Part shown: positions 8,518-15,987 of the stretch, piece by piece
How the letters are laid out: every line of letters starts with the position of its first letter
How positions within the stretch are numbered: position 1 is the stretch's first letter
DNA from: Bacillota bacterium
GTDB taxonomy: Bacteria > Bacillota > Clostridia > Lachnospirales > Lachnospiraceae
Length of the DNA: 39,912 bases
Direction: 5' to 3'
Assembly (NCBI GenBank): GCA_023419655.1
Contig: JAEZXP010000059.1
Coordinates: forward strand, 1-39,912
Translations under genes and position numbers: made by a program
The notes under the pieces: model-generated
The model's database searches: none
What the model saw: the letters and a program-made list of their open reading frames with translations, nothing else
What the model was told of the DNA's origin: nothing

Positions 8518-8554
8518 GGGCTGCTGCTTTACGTTCTCGTTAAAGCGGCAGCCC
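8518..8554 (+). terminator. Possible terminator hairpin after the activase
   Basis: Near-complementary arms GGGCTGCTGCTTTACG and GTTAAAGCGGCAGCCC match at 14 of 16 positions around a short loop. The stem is strong but is followed only by CGATTT, not a long T run, so it is either a weak terminator or an mRNA-stabilising structure. It closes the GntR-YjjI-YjjW operon. The rest of the spacer to 8736 is AT-rich; I see no convincing -35/-10 pair in it. Confidence 0.45.
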
Positions 8555-8736
8555 CGATTTGAAGATAAGAGTGATAGGGGAAACCCATTCAAAGAGAGAT
8601 ATTTTTGAAGAATATGAAACTTTTTCTTATCTCTGTCGTCTATTATATGAAAGATAGATGTAAGATACGGTCATGATTATATGTAAGTGCATGGCGAATC
8701 TTAACTCTGAATTATAATGATATGGAGGTAATGAAG

Positions 8737-10017
8737 ATGAGAAAGTTCCTATCCCTATTTTTAGCAGTCATCATGGTTTTCCTGTCTGCTCCTGCAGCTT
8801 TTGCAGCAGAGAAATCAACAGATAACCAGACTCATTTTAAATCATTTACCGGTACCGTTAAAGAAATAAGAGAATCTGAAAGAGAGAAAAACACCACCTA
8901 TGTACGCTTAGAGAGCAAGGAAGGCAATGAAGCCTATCTTATCTTAACAAAGGATACTTATTATATAAATGATGAAGAAATCGTTATAGGGTCTGAGGTA
9001 ACCGGTTACTATGATGCAAATGTGGAAATGATTATGATTTATCCGCCGCAATATGCGGCATTGGTTGTGATGGTATCGAATAAGCAGCAGAACATAAAGG
9101 TAGATTTATTTGATACAGATTTAATCAGCGCTGACAATTCATTGAAGCTGAATGTCAGCAAGGATACTAAGATTGTTTCAAAAGACGGGAAACCATTTAA
9201 GGGAGACCTTATTAACCGCAAGCTGGCTGTATTTTATGGGGCTTCTACAAGAAGCATCCCTGCGCAGACGAATCCGGATAAAGTAGTGGTCCTGTCAGAG
9301 CCTTTGGTTCCGGATGCAGATGATAATTCTTATTATGGTTTCTTTAAGGGAACCGTTACAAAGATAACCAAACTGAAAAATGATAAAGATAAAACACAGA
9401 TAACCTTAAAGGATAAGAACGGTACGGAAGCGTTATTTACAATATCGAAGAATACCTACCGGACAAACGATGAAAAAATCTCTGTCGGCTCAGTTGTTAC
9501 CGGGTATTACGATGCAAAAGTATTCAGGATATTGATTTATCCTGCCCAGTATGAAGCCGAAGTAATCGCAGTGGAAAGAGCGGAGCATAATATCAAAGTG
9601 GATTATTTTGATAATAAGCTTACCAGTGCCGACAATATGCTTACAATAAAAATCGGTAAGAATACGGAGTTGGTTTATAAGGATGGAACAAAATATAAAG
9701 GCAATCCGGTTAAATCAAATCTTGTTGTTGTCTATGATACAGCGACCAAAAGCATCCCTGCCCAGACGGAGCCGGTTAAGGTAATTGTTCTTGAAGAAAA
9801 AAATAGTAAGGACAATACGAAGGATAAAGAAGATAAGTACGATAAAGAGTATTGGAAAAAGAAGCTGGATGAATGGATGAAATTAACGAATGAGCTTATG
9901 GAGCACAGGAATGAACTATCCGAACATAGAGATGAGCTATACAAATATATTTGGAAGCTTATTGGTAAATGGGACTATTCATCAATGAGATGGGAACGTA
10001 AGTCAGACAGGGATTGA
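8737..10017 (+). CDS. Secreted protein with two tandem homologous beta-rich domains
   Basis: A 426-residue exported protein. A signal peptide begins 'MRKFLSLFLAVIMVFLSAP' and likely ends at 'AFA-AE'. The mature part holds two similar units of about 150 residues (near 33-190 and 204-355). Both contain 'F.GTV..I', 'VTGYYDA', 'IYP.QY.A', 'NIKVD.FD..L.SADN' and 'SIPAQT.P.KV.VL'. A highly charged tail with coiled-coil character follows ('LTNELMEHRNELSEHRDEL'). The start at 8737 is eight bases after GGAGG (8724-8728). I do not recognise a named family. The low-complexity tail and secretion suggest a wall or surface role, but no anchor such as LPXTG or SLH is seen. It appears monocistronic. Confidence 0.85.
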   Translation: MRKFLSLFLAVIMVFLSAPAAFAAEKSTDNQTHFKSFTGTVKEIRESEREKNTTYVRLESKEGNEAYLILTKDTYYINDEEIVIGSEVTGYYDANVEMIMIYPPQYAALVVMVSNKQQNIKVDLFDTDLISADNSLKLNVSKDTKIVSKDGKPFKGDLINRKLAVFYGASTRSIPAQTNPDKVVVLSEPLVPDADDNSYYGFFKGTVTKITKLKNDKDKTQITLKDKNGTEALFTISKNTYRTNDEKISVGSVVTGYYDAKVFRILIYPAQYEAEVIAVERAEHNIKVDYFDNKLTSADNMLTIKIGKNTELVYKDGTKYKGNPVKSNLVVVYDTATKSIPAQTEPVKVIVLEEKNSKDNTKDKEDKYDKEYWKKKLDEWMKLTNELMEHRNELSEHRDELYKYIWKLIGKWDYSSMRWERKSDRD

Positions 10018-10050
10018 TGATAGACATATTTGTTATGAAGTTTTAGCTGG

Positions 10051-10125
10051 GGACTGCCGCAAAATAGCATCGGGCACACAGGTATACCTGTGTGCCCGAT
10101 ATCATTTTACGGCAGCCTCTTTTTG
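10051..10125 (+). terminator. Nested palindromic terminator
   Basis: The outer arms CTGCCGCAAAAT and ATTTTACGGCAG (one mismatch) enclose a perfect palindrome at 10069-10100 with 16-base arms, left arm ATCGGGCACACAGGTA. A CTCTTTTT run follows. It ends the secreted-protein gene. The outer arms and the inner GGCACAC..GGTAT pattern are shared with the hairpin at 25431-25493, so this is a copy of a dispersed terminator-like element. Confidence 0.75.
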
Positions 10126-10161
10126 GTGTGCCCGGTGGGCAGAATATTGTAAGAATCCTTG

Positions 10162-10190
10162 TTGTATGGGAAAATATAGTATGATAAAAT
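10162..10190 (+). promoter_or_regulatory. Promoter of the methyltransferase gene
   Basis: TTGTAT (10162-10167) and TAAAAT (10185-10190) are spaced by 17 bases, each close to the SigA consensus. Transcription would begin near 10197, which argues against the ATG at 10196 as a translation start. Confidence 0.55.
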
Positions 10191-10252
10191 AGAGTATGTG
10201 TGTGATAATACGACATTTGCAACAGGCAATCGCTATGAAAGGAGCCGTAAGG

Positions 10253-11014
10253 TTGGACAAATATACGGACTTTGCATCGGTATATGATATAATGATGGCG
10301 CACATTCCCTATGATGAATGGGCGGACCATATAGAGAATCGATTGAAGAAGCATGGTATCGATAAAGGGCTGGTACTGGAACTGGGCTGCGGAACAGGGA
10401 ATATGACCAGAAGGATGGCTGCCAGAGGCTATGATATGATAGGGGTTGATATTTCCGAGGATATGCTTTCGCTGGCGAGACAAAGGGGAGAGAGTGAGGA
10501 TGATGATATCCTGTACCTTTGTCAGGATATGAGGGAATTTGAGCTTTATGGAACGGTAGCGGCAGTATTTTGTGTCTGTGACAGCATTAACTATATGCTT
10601 ACACAGGAGGACTTGGGCAAGGTATTTCGCCTGGTGTGCAATTACCTTGATTCCGGCGGATTGTTTGTATTCGATATGGATACGAGATATCTATATGAAG
10701 AGGTGCTTGGAGACAGTGTGGATTTCATCAACCATGAGGCAGGCAGCATTCTGTGGGAGAACACCTTTTATCCGGAGGAGATAATAAATGAAGTGAATCT
10801 GACTATCTTTCATCATCAGGGAGATAATCTATATAGGAAGCATCAGGAAACCCATGTAAGAAGGGCCTATGAGGTGGATACCATAAGACGGCTTCTTGAT
10901 GAGGCCGGCCTGGATATGACAGGGGCATACCATGAGCTTACAGATAAAGAACCGGAGCCGGACAGCGAGCGGATATACATATCCGCGAATAAACGGATAA
11001 GTCCATATACGTAA
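10253..11014 (+). CDS. SAM-dependent class I methyltransferase
   Basis: A 253-residue Rossmann-fold methyltransferase. Motif I is 'VLELGCGTGNMTRRMAARGY' and the acidic strand-2 residue is in 'MIGVDISEDML'; 'CVCDSINYML' corresponds to motif IV. The fold fits the Methyltransf_25/11 group, whose substrates vary widely, so no substrate can be assigned. The start TTG 10253 is chosen because AAAGGAG (10238-10244) lies eight bases before it and the promoter at 10162-10190 rules out ATG 10196; ATG 10235 is an alternative. The last codons ('NKRISPYT') are encoded by repeat-element sequence shared with 5310-5348, so the C-terminus may have been altered by that repeat. Confidence 0.85.
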   Translation: MDKYTDFASVYDIMMAHIPYDEWADHIENRLKKHGIDKGLVLELGCGTGNMTRRMAARGYDMIGVDISEDMLSLARQRGESEDDDILYLCQDMREFELYGTVAAVFCVCDSINYMLTQEDLGKVFRLVCNYLDSGGLFVFDMDTRYLYEEVLGDSVDFINHEAGSILWENTFYPEEIINEVNLTIFHHQGDNLYRKHQETHVRRAYEVDTIRRLLDEAGLDMTGAYHELTDKEPEPDSERIYISANKRISPYT

Positions 11015-11103
11015 TTTATCCGCAAACAGATAAATCGGGGAAACGAAGTTTCCGGGTTTAATCCGCTTATTGTGATATAAAAATCACGTAAATTTAGTAT
11101 AAT
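10984..11103 (+). repeat. Hairpin-rich repeat element, copy 2
   Basis: This copy overlaps the end of the methyltransferase gene and supplies the -10 region for the Hsp33 gene. It contains CGGATAA/TTATCCG, GGAAAC/GTTTCC (GAA loop) and GTGAT/ATCAC hairpins, and an outer pair formed by CGAATAAACGGAT and ATCCGCTTATT. GTTTAATCCGCTTATT (11056-11071) and CACGTAAATTTA (11085-11096) match copy 1 exactly. The segment 10984-11022 matches 5310-5348 at most positions. A TATAAT box lies at 11098-11103. Confidence 0.6.
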
Positions 11104-11133
11104 AGCGATGCAGACAGAAAGGAATACGGATAG

Positions 11134-12015
11134 ATGACAGATTATATTGTTAGGGTAAGTGCGGCAGATAACCAGATACGGGCATTTGCTGCAACAACAA
11201 AAGAACTGGTGGAGCATGCAAGGGTAATCCATCATACCAGCCCCATTGCGACGGCTGCCCTGGGAAGGCTTCTTACAGCAGGAGCGATGATGGGTATCAT
11301 GATGAAAGGTGAGAAGGATATCGTAACGCTTCAAGTTAAGGGAGACGGTCCCATCGGCACGATAACGGTAACGGCTGATTCAAACGGTACGGTTAAGGGG
11401 TATGCCTCGAATCCGGATACCATGCTCCCTCCCAGCAAGGAAGGAAAGCTGGATGTGGGCGGAGCCGTAGGAGCCGGAATCCTTACAGTAATCAAGGACT
11501 TGGGCCTGAAAGAGCCTTATGTAGGTCAGACCGACCTTATATCGGGAGAAATAGCAGAGGACCTCACGTATTATTTTGCTAACAGTGAGCAGGTTCCGTC
11601 AAGTGTGGCGCTTGGGGTGCTGATGAATAAGGATAATACCGTAAGGCGGGCAGGAGGCTTTATTATCCAGCTTATGCCCTTTGCCAGTGAAGAGGTCATC
11701 AGCAAATTGGAGGAGAATATCAGTAAAATCAAAGCAATCACAGCGCTTCTGGACAAGGATATGACGCCCGAGATGATACTCGAACAGCTTCTGGGTGATT
11801 TTAATATGGAGATATTGGACAGGCAGCCGGCAGCATTTGAATGCAACTGCAGTAAGGAACGTGTGGAAAAGGCGGTAATATCCGTTGGCAAAAAGGATAT
11901 AGAGGAAATGATTCGGGACAATGAGCCGATTGAAGTGAATTGCCATTTTTGCAATGAGCACTATATATTTAGTGTTGATGAGCTGAAAGGGCTTCTTGCT
12001 AAGGCTTCTCATTAG
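11134..12015 (+). CDS. hslO: Redox-regulated chaperone Hsp33
   Basis: A 293-residue Hsp33, a cytosolic holdase switched on by oxidation and unfolding of its C-terminal zinc domain. Zinc ligands are Cys237 and Cys239 (CxC) and Cys270 and Cys273 (CxxC, 'CHFC'), the normal arrangement. The N-terminal part 'MTDYIVRVSAADNQIRAFAATTKELVEHAR' (read in parts) and 'GDGPIGTITVTADSNG' are typical. Length is normal. GAAAGGA at about 11117-11123 precedes ATG 11134. Its promoter seems to be carried by the repeat element just upstream. For an anaerobe this protein fits defence against oxygen and hypochlorite stress. Confidence 0.95.
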   Translation: MTDYIVRVSAADNQIRAFAATTKELVEHARVIHHTSPIATAALGRLLTAGAMMGIMMKGEKDIVTLQVKGDGPIGTITVTADSNGTVKGYASNPDTMLPPSKEGKLDVGGAVGAGILTVIKDLGLKEPYVGQTDLISGEIAEDLTYYFANSEQVPSSVALGVLMNKDNTVRRAGGFIIQLMPFASEEVISKLEENISKIKAITALLDKDMTPEMILEQLLGDFNMEILDRQPAAFECNCSKERVEKAVISVGKKDIEEMIRDNEPIEVNCHFCNEHYIFSVDELKGLLAKASH

Positions 12016-12097
12016 ACGGGGAAATATGATATTACAAAAAGATGATAAATAAGCCCATTGTAAATAAATAGATTCATTGATAATTTAGAGTATGATT

Positions 12098-12201
12098 AGG
12101 AGGATAAATCCTCCGAGGCAGGTATCTATATTTTGTGATTTATGAAGGAGGATAAATCCTCCGTGGCAGGTAATCTATATTTTGAAATTTATTCGAGGAG
12201 G
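12098..12201 (+). repeat. Tandem ribosome-binding-site hairpins before the GH8 gene
   Basis: Two direct repeats of about 48 bases each begin with GGAGGATAAATCCTCC (12099-12114 and 12147-12162), then CCG.GGCAGGTA..CTATATTTTG. A partial third copy, GAGGAGGATTTG (12195-12206), is the real ribosome binding site of the GH8 gene. Each 16-mer can fold as GGAGGA/TCCTCC with a four-base loop, hiding a Shine-Dalgarno sequence. The TCCTCC of copy 2 could instead pair with the true site, so alternative structures are possible. Confidence 0.7.
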
Positions 12202-12207
12202 ATTTGT

Positions 12208-13341
12208 ATGAAGGGTGCTTTTTACACAGGAGAATACAGAAATTTGTTTAAGGAATTAGGCTATAGTGAGGATGAAATTCAAAGGAAATTGGACGAGGCA
12301 TACCAGACTATTTTCTATGGGCCGGAGGATGAACGCTTTTATCATGAGGTTGGCGATGACATGGCTTATTTTGAGGATACCGGTAATTTTGATGCCAGGT
12401 CGGAGGGAATGTCCTATGGCATGATGATGTGTGTTCAAAATGACTGGAAGAAGGAGTTTGACCGTCTGTGGAAGTTTTCTAAGACCTATATGTGGATGGC
12501 GGACGGAATAAACAGTGGATATTTTGCATGGTCCGTACAGCCAAGCGGTACGAAGAATTTTGATGGACCGGCACCTGACGGTGAGGAGTATTTTGCAATG
12601 GCTTTATTCTTTGCTTCAAACCGCTGGGGAGACGGAGAAGGCATCTATAATTATTCGAAGGAAGCAAGGGCGATTCTTCATGAGTGTGTTCACAAAGGAG
12701 AGGCCGGAAAACCCGGGGACCCCATGTGGGAGCCATCAAACAAACTAATTAAGTTTATACCAAATTGTGATTTTACAGACCCGTCCTATCATCTGCCCCA
12801 TTTTTATGAATTATTTGCATTATGGGCGAACGAAGAGGACAGGGACTTTTGGAAAGAGGCTGCCAAGGCAAGCAGGGAGTATCTCCATAAAGCATGCCAT
12901 CCTGTAACAGGACTGGCGCCTGAATATGCCCATTATGACGGAACACCGATTACCAGAGATAACAGGGACCGGTATTATAGTGATGCTTACAGAGTGCCCG
13001 CTAATATCGGTATGGATTATGCATGGTTTGCAGCGGACGAAGGACAGAGGGATATTGCCGACAGGATTCAGACCTTCTTCTGTGAAACGGCCAGGGGTAA
13101 GATTGACCGGGTATATCAGATAGACGGCACGATACTGGATGAAAAGGCACTTCACCCGGTTGCAATTGTCGCCACCAATGCACAGGCTTCGCTGGCGGCT
13201 AACGACACAAAAAATATCAGGGAATGTGTCGAGCTGTTTTGGAATACACCGCTTCGGAAGGGAGAACGCCGCTATTATGACAATTGCCTGTATCTGTTTG
13301 CGCTTTTGGCTTTAAGCGGTAATTACAAAATATATAGCTAA
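12208..13341 (+). CDS. Reducing-end xylose-releasing exo-oligoxylanase (GH8, Rex)
   Basis: A 377-residue glycoside hydrolase family 8 enzyme resembling Rex of Bacillus halodurans, which removes xylose from the reducing end of xylo-oligosaccharides. The likely acid is Glu66 in 'DARSEGMSYGMM' and the likely base Asp259 in 'YYSDAYRVPANIGMDY'. No signal peptide is present, so it acts on imported oligosaccharides in the cytosol. The start at 12208 is chosen because GGAGG (12197-12201) is six bases upstream; an in-frame ATG at 12142 would be read through the tandem hairpins. It is followed 82 bases later by a GH94 phosphorylase in the same direction, probably the same operon. Xylanase specificity is inferred from family resemblance. 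Confidence 0.88.
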   Translation: MKGAFYTGEYRNLFKELGYSEDEIQRKLDEAYQTIFYGPEDERFYHEVGDDMAYFEDTGNFDARSEGMSYGMMMCVQNDWKKEFDRLWKFSKTYMWMADGINSGYFAWSVQPSGTKNFDGPAPDGEEYFAMALFFASNRWGDGEGIYNYSKEARAILHECVHKGEAGKPGDPMWEPSNKLIKFIPNCDFTDPSYHLPHFYELFALWANEEDRDFWKEAAKASREYLHKACHPVTGLAPEYAHYDGTPITRDNRDRYYSDAYRVPANIGMDYAWFAADEGQRDIADRIQTFFCETARGKIDRVYQIDGTILDEKALHPVAIVATNAQASLAANDTKNIRECVELFWNTPLRKGERRYYDNCLYLFALLALSGNYKIYS

Positions 13342-13423
13342 GCAGGTCAGCCTGTGATAGGGAGCATGGGCTGATACGGTGAAAAAGGGAGTAAATATAA
13401 TTAATATAAAGGAGAGGTTATAA

Positions 13424-15829
13424 ATGAGATATGGGTATTTTGATGAAGTCAACAAGGAGTATGTGATTACCAGACCGGATACTCCGGCACCATGGGCAAA
13501 CTATTTGGGGTCTCCTGAATACGGAGCCGTCATATCCAATAATGCAGGGGGTTACAGCTTTGTAAAAAGCGGTGCCAACGGCAGGATATCCCGCTACATA
13601 TTCAATCAGGAGGATAAGCCAGGCAGATATATTTATCTGAGGGATGATGAGGATAATGATTACTGGTCATCCTCATGGCAGCCGGTGGGAAAGCCTCTGG
13701 GAGAAAACGATGGTGAGTATAAGGGAGAATGCCGCCACGGAACAGCATACACAATTATAAAAGGAAAGTATAAGGACATCCATTCAGAGGTTCTTTATTA
13801 TGTTCCGCTGAACAAAACCCACGAGGTGTGGAGAGTTAAGATAACCAATAACAGTGACCGTCCAAGAAAGATATCGGCATTCGGTTTTATTGAGTTTACA
13901 AATGAAAGCTTTTATGAGAATGACCTGGTAAATCTGCAATACACTTTATTTATTACAAGGACCTATCTGAAAGGCAATAAGATACTTCAAACTATCAATG
14001 AAAATGACGGAAAAAATGAGGAAGGGACCAATTACAGAGAACGCTTCTTCGGACTGGCAGGGGCACCGATAACATCCTATAACGGCGACAAGGCATCCTT
14101 TATAGGCAGTTACCGCAGTTATAATAATCCCATAGCCGTAGAGAAGGGCAGCTGTGATAATGTTCTGAATTATAATGCCAACGCCTGCGGGGCCATCCAT
14201 ACGAATATGCTCCTGCAGCCGGGAGAGAGCCGGGAATTTGCTTTCTTCCTGGGACAAAAGAATGATAAGCAGGCGGATGAGATTCTTAACTATTATTCGG
14301 ATTTGGGAATCATCGATAAGGAGCTGAAAGAACTTAAGGATTACTGGCATGGTAAGCTGTCTAATTTTCAGGTAGATACGCCGTGTGAGGAATTCAATGC
14401 CATGCTTAATACCTGGAATGCATATCAATGCTTTATTACCTTTATATGGTCAAGGGCGGCATCCTTTATGTACTGCGGATTGAGAAACGGCTATGGTTAC
14501 CGTGATACGGTGCAGGATATTCAGGGAATCATCCATCTGGACCCGTCCATGGCAAAGGAGAAAATTCGTTTTATGCTTTCCGCACAGGTGGATAACGGCG
14601 GAGGACTTCCCCTTGTTAAGTTTAATCACCATGCGGGCCATGAGGACACCCCGGATGATGCCTCCTATGTACAGGCAACAGGGCATCCGGCATACAGGGC
14701 GGATGATGCATTGTGGCTATTCCCCACGGTATATAAGTATATGGCTGAAACCGGTGACAAGGCATTTCTTGATGAGGTGATACCTTATGCCAACCGTGAT
14801 GAAGGAACAGTTTATGACCACCTGAAAAGAGCCATTCATTTCTCGATGGAAAGACTGAGCACCCACAACATGCCAGCCGGACTTCATGCCGACTGGAACG
14901 ACTGCCTGCGTCTGGGCAAGAAGGGTGAATCAACCTTTGTGGCCCTCCAGTTATACTATGCGATGTCCGTTATCCGTGACATTGCGGAAGACAAAAAGGA
15001 TAAGGACTATATTGCTTATATTGACGGCATACAAAAAGAGCTTAAGAATACAATCAATGAAAACTGCTGGGAGGATGACCGCTTCATCCGCGGCTTTAAG
15101 GAGGACGGTCAGGTAATCGGCTCCAAGAAGGACCCGGAGGCCAGTATGTGGCTTAATCCCCAGTCCTGGGCAGTTATCAGCGGCCTTGCCACCCGGGAGC
15201 AGGCCGAAAAGGCCTTGGACAGTGTATACCGTGAGCTGAATACCAGGTATGGTGTCAGGGTGATGGCTCCTTCCTATGTGGACCATGCCTTTCCCGGTGC
15301 CTTGGCGATACTGTTTAATCCTTCTACGAAAGAAAACGGAGGTATCTTCTCACAGCCTCAGGGATGGATTATTCTTGCAGAATCCCTGATGGGCAATGGG
15401 GACCGTGCATTTGAATACTTTATGGAGACCTGTCCGGCGGCCATGAATGATGATGCAGAGATAAGGGTATTGGAACCCTATGTTCACGGACAATTTGTAG
15501 AAAGCGTTGACAGCCCCTTTGAGGGAAGGGCAAATGTCCATTGGCTGACAGGCACGGCTTCAACCGTTATGGTTGGGTGTGTTGAGGGAATTATGGGAAT
15601 GCGGCCGGACCTTGACGGAATATGGATTTCGCCCAGTATTCCCAGTGACTGGAGAAAATTCTCCATCGATAAAAGGTTCCGTGGAAAAATGCTGCACATC
15701 CGGGTGAAGAATGAATCCGGTGCACAGAGCGGATATAAGGAATTTTATCTGAATGGCACGAGACTGGAGAAAAATTACATTCCCGAAGCGATGATGCTTG
15801 ACGAGAATGATGTAATATTGGTTATGTAA
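13424..15829 (+). CDS. GH94 disaccharide phosphorylase (cellobiose/chitobiose phosphorylase class)
   Basis: An 801-residue GH94 inverting phosphorylase, cytosolic, that cleaves a beta-linked disaccharide with phosphate to give an aldose-1-phosphate. The length equals cellobiose and diacetylchitobiose phosphorylases, and is much shorter than cellodextrin or beta-1,2-oligoglucan enzymes. The -1 site motif 'GYGYRDTVQD' is near residues 357-365. The catalytic Asp is Asp493 in 'ADWNDCLRLG', matching the position of Asp490 of the Cellulomonas enzyme. AAGGAGAGG at 13411-13419 precedes the ATG. Motifs do not decide the donor sugar; pairing with a GH8 Rex enzyme is unusual and leaves xylo- or gluco-disaccharide use open. 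Confidence 0.88.
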   Translation: MRYGYFDEVNKEYVITRPDTPAPWANYLGSPEYGAVISNNAGGYSFVKSGANGRISRYIFNQEDKPGRYIYLRDDEDNDYWSSSWQPVGKPLGENDGEYKGECRHGTAYTIIKGKYKDIHSEVLYYVPLNKTHEVWRVKITNNSDRPRKISAFGFIEFTNESFYENDLVNLQYTLFITRTYLKGNKILQTINENDGKNEEGTNYRERFFGLAGAPITSYNGDKASFIGSYRSYNNPIAVEKGSCDNVLNYNANACGAIHTNMLLQPGESREFAFFLGQKNDKQADEILNYYSDLGIIDKELKELKDYWHGKLSNFQVDTPCEEFNAMLNTWNAYQCFITFIWSRAASFMYCGLRNGYGYRDTVQDIQGIIHLDPSMAKEKIRFMLSAQVDNGGGLPLVKFNHHAGHEDTPDDASYVQATGHPAYRADDALWLFPTVYKYMAETGDKAFLDEVIPYANRDEGTVYDHLKRAIHFSMERLSTHNMPAGLHADWNDCLRLGKKGESTFVALQLYYAMSVIRDIAEDKKDKDYIAYIDGIQKELKNTINENCWEDDRFIRGFKEDGQVIGSKKDPEASMWLNPQSWAVISGLATREQAEKALDSVYRELNTRYGVRVMAPSYVDHAFPGALAILFNPSTKENGGIFSQPQGWIILAESLMGNGDRAFEYFMETCPAAMNDDAEIRVLEPYVHGQFVESVDSPFEGRANVHWLTGTASTVMVGCVEGIMGMRPDLDGIWISPSIPSDWRKFSIDKRFRGKMLHIRVKNESGAQSGYKEFYLNGTRLEKNYIPEAMMLDENDVILVM

Positions 15830-15927
15830 AAAGTAGATTGAATCCATGATTTAGCTGCTCTGATTTGGCTTTTTGGCTTGATTTAGGGCAGCTTGCCTGT
15901 TCGTGGTCAGAACTTTTTATTGCAACC

Positions 15928-15957
15928 TTGTCTTAACTCTGCTAAAATCAATATGCT
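15928..15957 (+). promoter_or_regulatory. Possible promoter of the glycosyltransferase-TagF gene
   Basis: TTGTCT (15928-15933) and TATGCT (15952-15957) have an 18-base spacer; each matches four of six consensus positions. Transcription would begin near 15964, shortly before the candidate starts at 15982-16033. The spacer 15830-15927 also holds a loose AGCTGC/GCAGCT inverted repeat without a T run. Confidence 0.35.
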
Positions 15958-15987
15958 ATAGATGAAATTAGAAATGGGGCGGTGCGG

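Noticed and set aside
8555..8736. Riboswitch before the secreted-protein gene
   Set aside because: I saw AGAGATA/TATCTCT arms and AT-rich sequence but no conserved riboswitch core, and the TATAAT at 8713 is too close to the ribosome site to be its promoter.
12098..12162. CRISPR-like or transposon repeat
   Set aside because: Only two and a partial copy occur, directly adjoining without unique spacers, and they duplicate the ribosome-binding region.
15830..15927. Terminator after the GH94 gene
   Set aside because: The AGCTGC/GCAGCT arms are far apart and lack a T run, so I could not support termination there.
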